64,000 nt of DNA from Pseudogymnoascus destructans (Eukaryota; Ascomycota; Leotiomycetes; Thelebolales; Thelebolaceae), in contig NW_020167534.1 of the NCBI RefSeq assembly GCF_001641265.1, positions 186,001 through 250,000 of the forward strand, written 5' to 3'. How positions within the stretch are numbered: the stretch's first letter is position 1; each line of letters begins with the position of its first letter. Below, in pieces: positions 28,974 through 39,588 of this stretch. The notes below the pieces were generated by a model. That model was not told where the DNA came from. It made no database searches and saw nothing but the letters and a program-made list of their open reading frames with translations. The position numbers and the translations under genes are program-made.

Positions 28974-31767
28974 ATGGATCGTCTCCAGTTGCGACCGGTC
29001 GAGACGAGCTCGGTCAAGGCCAGGGCCTTGGAAGATGCTCAGCAGATGCAACTGAGTGTCGATGAGTCTGCTAAGAAGGCTGGAAAAGCCCCGCCAAAGT
29101 ATGTTCTGACTGAGCTCATCGGCAAAGGTAGCTTTGGTCGTGTGTATAAAGGGTGAGTGGTATATCTCCTACCCCAATGCCTCGTACAGCAATTAATCCT
29201 CTGTATATCACAGCAAAGATACAACCACTGCAACAATTGTCGCTGTGAAGATCATTGACCTAGATGAGAGCGATACCGTCAATCCTCGCAGTGCAGACTC
29301 ATACAGCGAATTCTTGAAAGAGATCGGTGCCCTAAAACTGTTGAGCGAGAACAAAGCGCGGAACATCAATCATATCATTGATTCATTGTTGGTTGACCAG
29401 ACCATGTGGATGGTAACGGAGTATTGTGGAGGTGGAAGTGTTGCGACGCTAGTAGGTGCTCCATGTTTGCCCTGCGAACCTACGTTTATATTCGGAACTG
29501 ATCAAATCACAGATGAAGCCTACACCGAGGGGCCTACAAGAGAAATGGATCGTGCCAATACTTCGAGAAGTTGCGGAAGCTCTCGGATGGGTCCATCGGG
29601 CAGGTATCATTCATAGGGACGTCAAATGTACGCATTCATGGCAAACGCTTCGTCTACTATACTGATTGTCTCAGGCGCAAATGTTCTTGTTACGGAAGAA
29701 GGAGGCGTACAACTCTGTGACTTTGGCGTTGCAGGTATTGTTGAGACTGCAGCAGATAAGAGATCGACGTTTATAGGAACCCCACATTGGATGGCGCCCG
29801 AATTATTTGTTTCAACGCGAAGCTATGGCAAAGAGGTAGACATTTGGGCGTTCGGATCTATGGTGTACGAGATGGCCACGGGACTTCCTCCAAACGCTGC
29901 CAACGGTATCTCATACGAAAATTTAGGGAATCGTTTGAAGACTAGTATCCCAAGACTTGAAGATGGAGACTACTCGACACAACTGCGAAACCTGGTTGCC
30001 ATTTGCCTTGAGGAGCTTCCAGATTCTCGTCCAACGATAGGCCAGATTCAACAGCACCCTTACATACACGGCACCGGCTTGAAGTATCCTACTTCCACAC
30101 TTTCACAACTAGTTCGAGCATTTAGGTTGTGGGAACAACACGGCGGCAGTAGAAAGTCTCTTTTTATGCTCGGTGGCGCTCCAGGATCGTCAGAAATTTT
30201 ATCGCCCCAAGCTGATAACGAATGGAATTTTAGTACTACTGTTGCGTTCGATCAAGAGGTTTCGAGAGAATCTATCTCTCAAGATATTTATGAGGCATAT
30301 AATATGCAAGTGGAGCTTGATGCCAGTCTTACCCAAGACACTACTCGTCCAAGTCAGCGTCAGAAAGGCTCTAGACGTCGCCCTCCCCCCGAAGTTTTCG
30401 ACTTACAGGACGTCATAAATGTTTATGGCAGTTCTGTTGATCTCAGCACTGAGTTCGCAGAAAAGACTTCTAAACCCTCCCGCCAGCAACAAGCAAGAGA
30501 ACGTGGCAGACGCCGCCCACCGCCAGAGTCATTGAACCCAATCAAGGCGCCCCTTGAAAAACTGTTCGATCCTAATACAATCTCCAACTACGAGGATAAC
30601 TCAAGGATACATTATGGGCGAGATTTTGTAATGCCAGTCTCTGACCTTCCACTGAGAGAAAGGGACGACACGGCTCAGATATCTATCAGAGACACGATGA
30701 TCGATTTGGGCGGGCATGACATTGAAACTGGGCTATCGAATTTCCCAGATCTTACCATCCGACCTGACCGAGAAATTCACGCCAGTGATACTGATGTCAC
30801 CGATGACATCGAATACAGCTACGACGATAATACTATGCACGGGTTTGGAAGACCACTGTTATCAGATTCAGCTGACAACCCGAACCGTCGCACCCGAGAT
30901 TGGAAATTTCCATCCGCTCCAGCAGCCTCCTCAGACGTGGAAACAAGCCGCTTTCCAAACACCGCAGCTCCAGCCCGCCCCCCTGTCACGCTTGGATCCG
31001 GTGGTCGTCCGAAACTAGTGCACCACCCCACAGAACCGCTCGGCGTCGGATTTAACAACTTTATGGCGTCTGCACCCACTTCCCCGAGACAATCCATTCG
31101 AGAGTCTCTGATAGACCTTGATTTCGGTCTTCCGGATTCTGCACCGGAGTACGTTCCAGACTACGCTCCAGACTACGCTCCAGAACCATCTAGACCATCT
31201 ACCGCTGATTCTACAACAAGCAACGAATTTGTTTCAGGCAATCCTTTCGATTTGGAACGCCATGCGTCGACTAGTTTCCGCAATGCACCAAGAGAGCCTT
31301 CCCTTTATCTTCCAGGAGATTCGGGCTTTGCAGGCCATTTCCGTGCCCGAAGTAATCTGCAAGATGTGGCAGATATATCCGACTTCTCAGGCTCAGATGC
31401 CGGGCAATATGGCCCACGAAACGGCCACGAATATGGCCAGAGATCCCAACAGATGTTCGACTACTCTGACGCGGATTATTCACAGTCTTCGATGATGGAA
31501 AAGCCTTTCAACCCGCCCCAATCAGCTCCATCCTGGAATACATCTCAGGGCGTAGTTTACGGCATGGATCGATTTCCATCGCTGCCAATTCCGCCTTCTA
31601 TGGGGGCACTAGCAGGAACATCATCATGCGAAGAGATGGCGGGCGAGCTCCAACGTCTTCTTGGCGGCCTGACCACACAGCTGGAGGCTTACCGAGATGT
31701 TGCCGAATCTCTCCCTCCAGGCCAAAACGCACCCAGTCAGCGCGAAAAACCCACTCGGATGGAATGA
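28974..31767 (+). CDS. STE20/germinal-centre-kinase-type serine/threonine protein kinase
   Basis: Four exons, 28974-29152, 29214-29451, 29513-29627 and 29675-31767 (introns 61, 61 and 47 bp), give 874 residues. The kinase domain is complete: glycine loop GKGSFGRVYKG, VAVKIIDLD, hinge TEYCGGGSVATL, catalytic HRDVKCANVL, DFGVAG, activation segment GTPHWMAPE and subdomain XI. The wide insertion between VAIK and helix C (DESDTVNPRSADSYSEF) and the long disordered C-terminal tail, with conserved islands FDPNTISNYEDNS, DTMIDLGGHD and HHPTEPLGVGF, resemble fungal GCK-group kinases of the septation/morphogenesis class. I do not assign an orthologue. The start could instead be the in-frame ATG at 28875. 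It is the only intact-looking host gene inside the transposon island. Confidence 0.88.
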
Positions 31768-32129
31768 GATGCGCGCTGCATGGTTGTTTTATATGGATTT
31801 TCAAAGAGACCCAAGTACGATGTTACCAAACCGATACCACGGATGAATTGTAATTTTTTGTCAGCATTGAAGGGAACTTCTACGAAACGAAATCGGCACT
31901 TTATGTACGTTGGGTCGATAATGAGTGTATACATGAACCAAGTGGGTTTAAGGCGGCTATAATCTTTGTTGATTGATTAAGGCCTGCCTTTGGTTTTTGT
32001 CTCATAAGACTTGACTTGAAAACTTGAGCGGTTCAATAGATAGCGACTCCACACCCGAGTCCAATGAAACTTTTATTTTACCTTAATTGCCTTTGTACTG
32101 AATATACCACTGTTTGTGAAGTTGCACCC

Positions 32130-32340
32130 CTCCGGGCTCCACTCGAGAAGGTTTTTGATCCAAATACAATATCAAACTACGACGATAATAGTCGGAATCA
32201 TTATGGCCGCTCAACGCAGCAACCAGTCTCTGACTTGCCACTGCGCGACAATATGGCCCATACGATTATCAGAGACACAACGGTCAACCTCGGTATCCAT
32301 CATGACTCAGGGAATAAGCTTTCTCCTGACTTACGGAGGT
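32130..32340 (+). pseudogene. Diverged partial copy of the tail of the neighbouring kinase gene
   Basis: The translation reads RAPLEKVFDPNTISNYDDNS, then HYGRSTQQPVSDLPLRD and IRDTTVNLG. This matches the kinase tail encoded at about 30545-30720 (KAPLEKLFDPNTISNYEDNS, HYGR, VSDLPLRE, IRDTMIDLG) with a short deletion and many substitutions. No kinase domain accompanies it. It lies 360 bp downstream of the kinase stop in the same orientation. Confidence 0.85.
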
Positions 32341-33261
32341 GTTGTTCATAAGTTTTGTGAGTGGGTCGGGCTAGGGCCCCCTGCGTAGGCTGGCTTGGCA
32401 ATTCTGGCCAAAGTACCGATTCTCACGCGTCACGAACACTTGAGTGTGAGAGCAATCAATTCTGTAGAATAATGAGTAGAGTAGATACCTAAACCCCTAT
32501 ATAAAACTATACTATAAGCCTAGTACTCTGTGTGCATACCATTTGCAGCAATTACTGCTGCCATACGTGTAGGCATACTATTAAGGAGAGCATTAAGCTC
32601 AGCTTCTCCAACTTGCTCCCACGCTTCCTTAACAGCTACACGGAGCTGGTCGTAGGACATATGTTCTGGATGATTATCTTGTAGATAATTCTTCATAATA
32701 TGCCACACCCGTTCAATTGGGTTGAGATCTGGTGAATACGGGGGCCATTCTATAGGGCAAATACCACGGGATCTCAACTCTTCATATGTTGCACCTGCTC
32801 TATGACCTGGAGCTCCATCTTGCATCAATGTAAGGCCTGGGTGTAGGCGTAGCCAGCCGTGGATTAGAGGGACAGTATGAGCCATATAGGACTCAGCTCC
32901 TATTTTCCCATATTCCTTCTCCCAAAATAGTATAGGACCCTTTCCAAGACCACCTGAGAAGCAGCCCCAGAACATCCAACCTCTAGGGATTGTTAGTAAA
33001 TCCTATAGTAAATAGGAGTCTCTTACCTTCTCCATTGTACTCTATCTACAACACATGTCTCATCCCACATTTCCCCTGCTTTTCGAGTAACCCACATACG
33101 AGTATGGCGGCCTCCCGTTACCCACGTCTCGTCAGTCCAAAGTATCCTATTCCAATCATTCCGTACCCAATCCTTATGTTCAATAGCCCATGAAAGTCGC
33201 TTTTGTCGATTTGTCTCTGAGATAATAGGCTTCCGCATAGCAACCCCTTAATAATTATTAG

Positions 33262-33696
33262 TCTATAACGTACATGTATAACGAACCGGCCAAACAAGCG
33301 AACCGGCCAATCCATTTTACACCTTAAATCACGAATTTCATAACTTAATATCTCAACAACCCTTTAATAATAAGTTATAAAAATATGTACTTAGCCTTTT
33401 ATAAGCATTTAAAGTACTCTATTTGATTTTTAAAGCAATTAGTATTGTAGTTATTAAGATATTGAGTTTTAGCCCCCACTTTTGACCTAATTCTTAGTAT
33501 CTTAATAACTACAATACTAATTGCTTTAAAAATCAAATAGAGTACTTTAAATGCTTATAAAAGGCTAAGTACATATTTTTATAACTTATTATTAAAGGGT
33601 TGTTGAGATATTAAGTTATGAAATTCGTGATTTAAGGTGTAAAATGGATTGGCCGGTTCGCTTGTTTCGCCGGTTCGTTATACATGTACGTTATAG
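33262..33696. repeat. 435-bp near-perfect palindrome (foldback/MITE-like element)
   Basis: Arms of about 200 bp (33262-33461 and 33498-33696) are almost exact reverse complements around a 36 bp spacer. The ends read CTATAACGTACATGTATAAC and its complement; inside the arms are ACCGGCCAA repeats. It interrupts the Tc1 transposase coding sequence. There is no coding capacity. It looks like a foldback or MITE-type element, probably with a TA target, but the exact edges need comparison with other copies. Confidence 0.85.
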
Positions 33697-33766
33697 TAGT
33701 AAAGTAGAGAGGGATACTCACATCGATTATAGCCTCTCACAGACAGAGCGCGGGTTAGGACAAGCC

Positions 33767-34076
33767 TGTAAGGACACAGGGAATACGGCTCTCCGTAGGT
33801 GCATATGGGAGTGCGAGTCGGAGGTGATGCTGTATTCTATCCTATAGGTCTACTACGAAGGATACAAAAAAGATAAAGGGGGAGCTTACAGCTTCCTACC
33901 CCTTAAATATCCGTCTCGGGTCCGACTCTAATCAAGCTTAGCGTACCCTCGGTACTACTTAGTCGGTAATCCGAATCGACCCCGACTCTAACCCCTATGT
34001 TGCTGTACTACTATGTTATCTACTGCGCGTCCCCTTAGGGGTCCGAATGCACCCCGTGTAAGGAGGCATCCTTACA
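33767..34076 (-). mobile_element. Solo LTR of the same family as the complete gypsy element
   Basis: 310 bp beginning TGTAAGGACACAGGGAATAC and ending GCATCCTTACA, collinear with the 313 bp LTRs of the element at 14329-22013 but clearly diverged in its central third. It is flanked by a perfect 5 bp target duplication AAGCC (33762-33766 and 34077-34081). Orientation is taken from the complete element. It interrupts the N-terminal part of a Tc1 transposase gene. Confidence 0.93.
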
Positions 34077-34240
34077 AAGCCGTGAGCATGGAATATTAAG
34101 AATGTGTATTATATTTGTATATGGCATACGCCTATTCATGCGAGATGAGGCTATAAACTCAATAACCTCTTGAACTTGCTCATCGGATAGAATAAGTGGC
34201 CTACCCGAACGCTTCTTCAGAGTTGGAGGGCCCTGGCAAG

Positions 34241-35306
34241 TGTCATACTGACATTCGTTGCACTCAGTTTGCTATCAAACTCAAGAGCAAACTTGGAAAT
34301 CTCCTCCTCAAACCTACAAGTCACTATACATATTTTGGCTTATCACACCAACAACAAGAGCAATACTACTCAGCGATTGCTACAACCATCTATGATTCAT
34401 TACACGTCATCGCTCCTTAGTTACTGGGCCGATATTACCACATAGCATATCTCTACAACCCTCTATGATTCATTACATGACATCACTCATACTACCACAT
34501 GACATATCTCTACCAACTAGAGGCCTAGGAGCATGAACGATAGCTATAAAAGCTCCTACGAACCTCTATGATTCATTACATGTCATCGCTCTTTAGTTAC
34601 CCACAAGATTGGTTAAGTTATGACATAATTTGTCTATGACATAATTTGTCTATGACATAATTTGTCTATGACATAATTTGTCTATGACATAATTTGTCTA
34701 TGACATAATTTGTCTATGACATAATTTGTCTATGACATAATTTTATGACATAATTTGTCTATGACATAATTTGTCTATGACATAATTTGTCTATGACATA
34801 ATTTGTCTATAGGGGTACTCTGACCTTGGACCTCCTTTTACTTCCTATAGGCTACGAACCTAAGAGATGGTTCTATGGGATTCTCTTATGTCGACTACAG
34901 TTACCAAGCCTGGTAAGTCATGGAAAGTTTTGGAAAATGAGAGAACTACATTCCTTTAGCATAAATAGGATTGCCCTTTCCTTAAGAAAGGGCAAGCAGA
35001 CAATACAGTAAATCGACTATCACATACTTCCACGTCTTTTGCAAGCTTCCAAGCATTCATCTTGTTACTCCTTGTTTCTGAAAAGTCAGTGAGGTGTTAA
35101 CCTCTGACTTACCCCTGAGTTCCCAGACTCAACATTTGTTGCAACTTGTCTGAACCACTTCACTACATCACACACCTGATTGCTGCGTTGTGGAATAGTC
35201 TAAGCTACGACCCTTTGGCTCTTTTTCCTAAGACAGTGTGTTGTCTTAGTAAATTCATCCCTTCCTTGGGTGGCTAGATTCTCACATCTGGTGCAATACC
35301 ATTACA
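34241..35306 (+). repeat. LTR-like repeat, copy B (1066 bp)
   Basis: Plus-strand copy of the TGTCATACTGAC...CCATTACA repeat. It is longer than copies A and C because its 16-bp tandem array is expanded (34621-34809). The flanks (GCAAG and AAATG) do not match. It truncates the Tc1 gene on its left and abuts a gypsy pol fragment on its right. Confidence 0.8.
34621..34809. repeat. Tandem array of a 16-bp unit inside repeat copy B
   Basis: Unit TGACATAATTTGTCTA: seven full copies, one copy shortened by 3 bp (34733-34745), then four more full copies. Copy A has three units and copy C one, so the array length is polymorphic between copies. The unit contains the palindromic word GACATAATTTGTC. Confidence 0.95.
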
Positions 35307-37401
35307 AAATGCTTTCCACCACGAGATGATGCGAAGCGACTCCGATCAGACTAGCATCTACGAAATCGATCAGATCATTCATGAAAAGGAATTGGACGAG
35401 GATGCAGAAACTCTTCACCTCATCCAACAGAAACTCCCGCATATGCACCGAAGCTATGCCGATGTCTTTTCGAAGTCGGAATCAGGTCGGATCCCTCCAC
35501 ACTGCATATACGACCATAAGATACAGCTCGAAGCTCCTTTACCAAATGCCTTCTCCCCGCTATACCGACAAGGCACCGAAGAGCTTAAGGCTACCAAGCA
35601 ATACCTGCTGGAAAACCTGGAAAAGGAATTCATCATCAACAGCAACAGCCCCTTCGCATCCCCTATCCTATTCGTAAAGAAAGCGGATGGCAAATTAAGA
35701 TTTTGCATCAATTACCAGAAGTTAAATGGTCTCACCCGGAATGATCCCTACCCCATCTCGCGTATCGACGAACTACTAGGATGGGTGTCGAAAGCCAAAA
35801 TCTTCACGAAGCTAGATATTAGATAAGCCTTCCATCATATACGAATGCACCCTGACTCAGAAGAGTACACTACCTTTCGGACTCGCTATGGAACCTACAA
35901 ATGCAAAGTGTTACCGTTTGGCCTGACAAATGGTCCCGCAACCTATCAGCGGTATATGAACGATGTCCTGATGCAATATTTGGACGACTTCTGTACTGCC
36001 TACCTAGACGACATCCTAATCTATTCCGAGGGCCCTACGTAACACGTAGACCATGTGCATAAGGTCCTACAGCATCTCTGAGAAGCCAGACTTCAAGCCG
36101 ATATAAAGAAATGTGAATTCAACGTTACCCGGACAAAGTACTTAGGATATATCCTTACTACTTCTGGTGTCGAAGCGGACCCTGACAAGATCGAGCCCCT
36201 TCGCAACTGGATCCGACCGACTACTGTTACAGGTGTGAAGTCCTACCTAGGGTTTTGTGGCTTCTACCGGCAATTCATTCGAGATTTCAGCAAAATAGCA
36301 AAGCCCCTCACAACTATCACTAGTCCCTCGGAGCCGTTCCGGTGGACAGACGAATGTGAGGATGCGTTCAAGGAATTGTGACGACAACTTTTAGCGGTAC
36401 AGGCACTTCACCACTTCAACCCCGAATTGCCTACGAAGCTGGAGACGGACTCCTCTGATGGAGTGGTAGCTGGTGTCCTGTCCCAGGAACACCCTGACAA
36501 GCGATGGTACCCCGTAAGCTTCTACAGTCACGTCCTATCCGGACATGAGATCAACTGGGAGATCCACGACAAGGAACTATTCGCAATCGTGAAAGCCTTT
36601 GGAAAATGGAGGCCCGAGTTGGCTTTGGTACGCCACCGAGTTGACGTCTACACTGATCACCGTTCATTGGAATATTCCATGTCTACCAAGATCCTCACAG
36701 CGAAACAGGTTCGGTGGATGGAGCTACTCTCTGACTTCAATTTCTGCATCACGTACACCGCAGGCAAGAATAATCAGAAGGCTGATATTCTGAGCCGAAG
36801 AGACCAAGACCTGGTAACGCAACAGAAAGTCAAACTCGACAGTAGAGCGAGGGTATTGCTAGGTCCAAGCCGCTTACACCCCCGTATCAGCGCCGAACTA
36901 GCAGAGAGCTACGTGGCATCCATTAACCTGATAGACACCCCCAAGGCACAGGTGCCCTTCAATTTAATAGAGGCGCTATGTGTGGACAATCAGAAGTCGT
37001 TCACCGAGACTCGCGCGAAACAACCCCTACCAGACGGATTCACGATGAACAACCAGCTCCTCCTGTACAAAGGCCGCCTATGTGTGAATCGCCACACCGA
37101 CCTATGTACGAAACTGATCCGAGAAGTGCACGATCAAGTGTCGTCAGCACATCCAAGTGGTAGGAAAACCTACCAATTGCTTGCTCCAAAGTATCATTGG
37201 GTCGGGATGGAAGCGGATTGTTTGCGGTATGTACGAAACTGCGTAACATGCCGGCTTTCTCACACCAATGTCACTAAGCAACAAGGATTCCTATACCCAC
37301 TACCTGTACCCGAATATCCTATGCAACACCTCACCATGGACTTCAAGGAGTTCCCAAGGGACAAGCACGGATACGATAGCATCTTAGTGTTTATGGACCG
37401 A
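35307..37401 (+). pseudogene. Gypsy pol fragment (RT to integrase) related to the complete element, with nonsense codons
   Basis: Collinear with about residues 270-1000 of the intact Pol at 16079-20101 (from AFHHEMMRSD through FCINYQKLNG, YLDDILIYSE, ETDSSDGVVAGVLS, RNCVTCRLSHTNV to SILVFMD). Stops interrupt it at 35824-35826 (TAA for CAA), 36040-36042 (TAA), 36079-36081 and 36379-36381 (both TGA where the intact copy has CGT and CGG). Protease, the DDE half of integrase and the chromodomain are missing. Both ends coincide exactly with copies B and C of the LTR-like repeat, which face each other. Confidence 0.9.
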
Positions 37402-38191
37402 TGTAATGGTGGGTGCACCAGATGTGAGAATCTAGCCACCCAAGGAAGGGATGATTTTACTAAGACAACACACTGTCTTAGAAAAAGAGCCAAAGGGTCG
37501 TAGCTTAGACTATTCCACAATGCAGCAATCAGGTGTATGATATAGTGGAGTGGTTTAGACAAGTTGTAACAAATGTTGAGTCTGAGAACTCAGGGATAAG
37601 TCAGAGGTTAGCACCTCACTGACTTTTCAGAAACAAGGAGTAACAAGATCAATGCTTGGAAGCTTGCAAAAGACGTGGAAGTATGTGATAGTCGATTTAC
37701 TGTATTGTCTGCTTGCCCTTTCTTAAGGAAAGGGCAATCCTATTTATGCTAAAGGAGTGTAGTTCTCTCATTTTCCAAGACTTTCCATGACTAACCAGGC
37801 TTGGTAACTGTAGTCGACGTAAGAGAATCCCATAGAACCATCTCTTAGGTTCGTAGCCTATAGGAAGTGAAAGGAGGTCCAAGGTCAGAGTACCCCTATA
37901 GACAAATTATGTCATAACTTAACCAATCTTGTGGGTAACTAAGGAGCGATGACATGTAATGAATCATAGAGGGTTGTAGAGATATGCTATGTGGTCATAT
38001 CGGCCCAGTAACTAAGGAGCGATGACGTGTAATGAATCATAGATGGTTGTAGCAATCGTTGAGTAGTATTGCTCTTGTTGTTGGTGTGACAAGCCAAAAT
38101 ATGTATAGTGACTTGTAGGTTTGAGGAGGAGCTTTCTAAGTTTGCTCTTGAGTTTGATAGCAAACTGAGTGCAACGAATGTCAGTATGACA
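37402..38191 (-). repeat. LTR-like repeat, copy C (790 bp)
   Basis: Same orientation and ends as copy A, with a single 16-bp unit and an internal deletion relative to A. The flanks (ACCGA and ACTCA) do not match. It forms a long inverted repeat with copy B, enclosing the gypsy pol fragment. Confidence 0.8.
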
Positions 38192-38700
38192 ACTCATCTA
38201 CGAATATAAAGATAGAACCAGCTTTAAGTTCTAATAATGCCCATTTCAGAATCTCAAGCGTACTTTAGGAATAATATTATCAGGATATGGCTTTAGAAGA
38301 TGTTTTTGCGTACAATTAGGCAAGGGATCTATGTACTTAAGTGGTTCTTTGCAACTTGTTTAACAATAGAGCATGAATATGATAATTTCTCCTTGTTGAA
38401 ATGTATCAAATGGATTTGCCAGAAGTAAAGAGCATATACGTAATGACTCTTGAGAATCTTTCTGTATTGTTTGAGGTCTTCTACTCTAAGGCTTTAGGTT
38501 GAGATGTTTAAGAAGGTTAAGAATGTCTTATTTCCTGCCTCTTCTACAGTTTGTTGCTATATATGTGTAACAGAATTAGCTGAGATTCCAAGCTTCTTTT
38601 TAATCTTAACTATATGAATCATTCATAAATATGCGTAAGGTAATAATTGCTACATGTAGTGGAATTGAAATTTCAGCCATTGTACTTAAAGATAGTTGAG
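38192..38700 (-). pseudogene. Decayed Tc1/mariner-type transposase, N-terminal half
   Basis: On the minus strand, a MAEISIPLHVAIITLR start is followed, after frame changes, by a helix-turn-helix-like KKKLGISANSVTHI and, next to copy C, by GSIFIFVDES, which resembles the first catalytic Asp of Tc1/mariner transposases. The stretch is AT-rich with many stops, as expected of a heavily mutated old copy. Its catalytic half has been lost at the copy C junction. The assignment rests on short motifs only. Confidence 0.45.
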
Positions 38701-39006
38701 AGTTGGGTATTATTGTTGTAACTGAGTACTTACACTTCCTAATATAGACTTTTGGGCCGCACGAGTACAAGGGTTCTAAGTTATTACTCGACTCATGTAA
38801 GCCATACGAGCATGACTTCGTCATTGCACAACACAACATTATTATACACCTTTCCCTCATATGTTACACTCGTTTTACAGCCATTAGACGTATGAGTGTT
38901 CTAGCCTTATAAGCACTAGCATCGAGTAGCTGTGCTTGCTGCCATACAGGATATAGACGTTACCTACGACCTACAAGCCTTCATAAGAGATCTCACACCT
39001 CTCTCT

Positions 39007-39588
39007 CTACGGAGATTTTCGACCAACAGAGGCTTTAAAATACCTCTGGTAGCGCTGAAGATCAAAGGTTCCCTCCTCGAGCTCTTTCCTATCAGAATCT
39101 CCTGCCCAGCATAAGGTTCTACAGCGGCTCAAAACCTCTCCGCTGTTCAGTTCAATATCGCAAGCACACCAAGTATAGGCGGATGTCTCATACTCCTTCA
39201 ACCGGAGATAATGTGATTCGGTGGTGACTCTCCACATTGACCCCGAAACCCTCCCGCCTTCGTGTGGTATAAGTGCTGGATATATACCCCACATTTTTAT
39301 AAAAAACCCGCAAACGGATCCGCTTTCAACAATCGGCGCCTCTGGAAGTTCAAGAATAGGCTGTAGCACTTCGGGATCCATGAGGGAGCCATAGAAGAAG
39401 AAGGGGCATGGTTCAAATGGAGACTCGGCGCCTTTGGGGGCGGAAACTGATTGCGTCGCCGGTTCTAACTTCTTCGTCCTTACAGATACTGCTGATCTGA
39501 AATAATTGGCCTTTGAGTTCGGGGGAAGCGGGGGAGCCGGACGGACCACTGCCTCTTGGATCAGCTGTGCCATTTTCAAGTTGCACAA
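39007..39588 (-). CDS. AIG2-like/gamma-glutamylcyclotransferase-fold protein
   Basis: A single exon of 193 residues (or 188 from the second ATG at 39573). The core reads PFFFYGSLMDPEVLQPIL, the YGSLM signature that forms the product-binding loop of the GGCT/AIG2 fold. It is followed by GFFIKMWGIYPALIP, then GSMWRV and LKEYETSAYTW, whose Glu is in the position of the catalytic acid. Family members cleave gamma-glutamyl or related amines with cyclisation; the substrate here is unknown. The C-terminal HRQLQRY-like tail (DLQRYQRYFKAS) is usual for the fungal group. It is the first host gene to the right of the transposon island. Confidence 0.82.
   Translation of the reverse strand: MCNLKMAQLIQEAVVRPAPPLPPNSKANYFRSAVSVRTKKLEPATQSVSAPKGAESPFEPCPFFFYGSLMDPEVLQPILELPEAPIVESGSVCGFFIKMWGIYPALIPHEGGRVSGSMWRVTTESHYLRLKEYETSAYTWCACDIELNSGEVLSRCRTLCWAGDSDRKELEEGTFDLQRYQRYFKASVGRKSP

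Larger units (their letters stand above)
32520..34240 (-). pseudogene. Tc1/mariner (IS630-type) transposase, split by two insertions
   Basis: The C-terminal half is intact: exon 33238-33027, a 43 bp intron, then exon 32982-32520. It has DDE motifs WTDETWVTGG, MQDGAPGHRA and SPDLNPIERVWHIMK. The N-terminal DNA-binding half is found farther right on the same strand: KKRSGRPLILSDEQVQEVIE (about 34150-34220), then LTRALSVRGYNRCEYPSL (about 33715-33765). Between these pieces sit a solo LTR (33767-34076, with target duplication) and a 435 bp palindromic element (33262-33696). The far N-terminus is cut by repeat copy B at 34241. Confidence 0.8.

Noticed and set aside
34621..34809. Possible CRISPR-like array of 16-bp repeats
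   Set aside because: Units are directly adjacent without spacers and lie inside a eukaryotic LTR-like repeat; an ordinary tandem repeat.
24597..35306. A simple inversion between LTR-like copies A and B as explanation of the island
   Set aside because: Re-joining the flanks in the inverted order does not create matching 5 bp duplications at either copy, so the hypothesis is not supported by the sequence.
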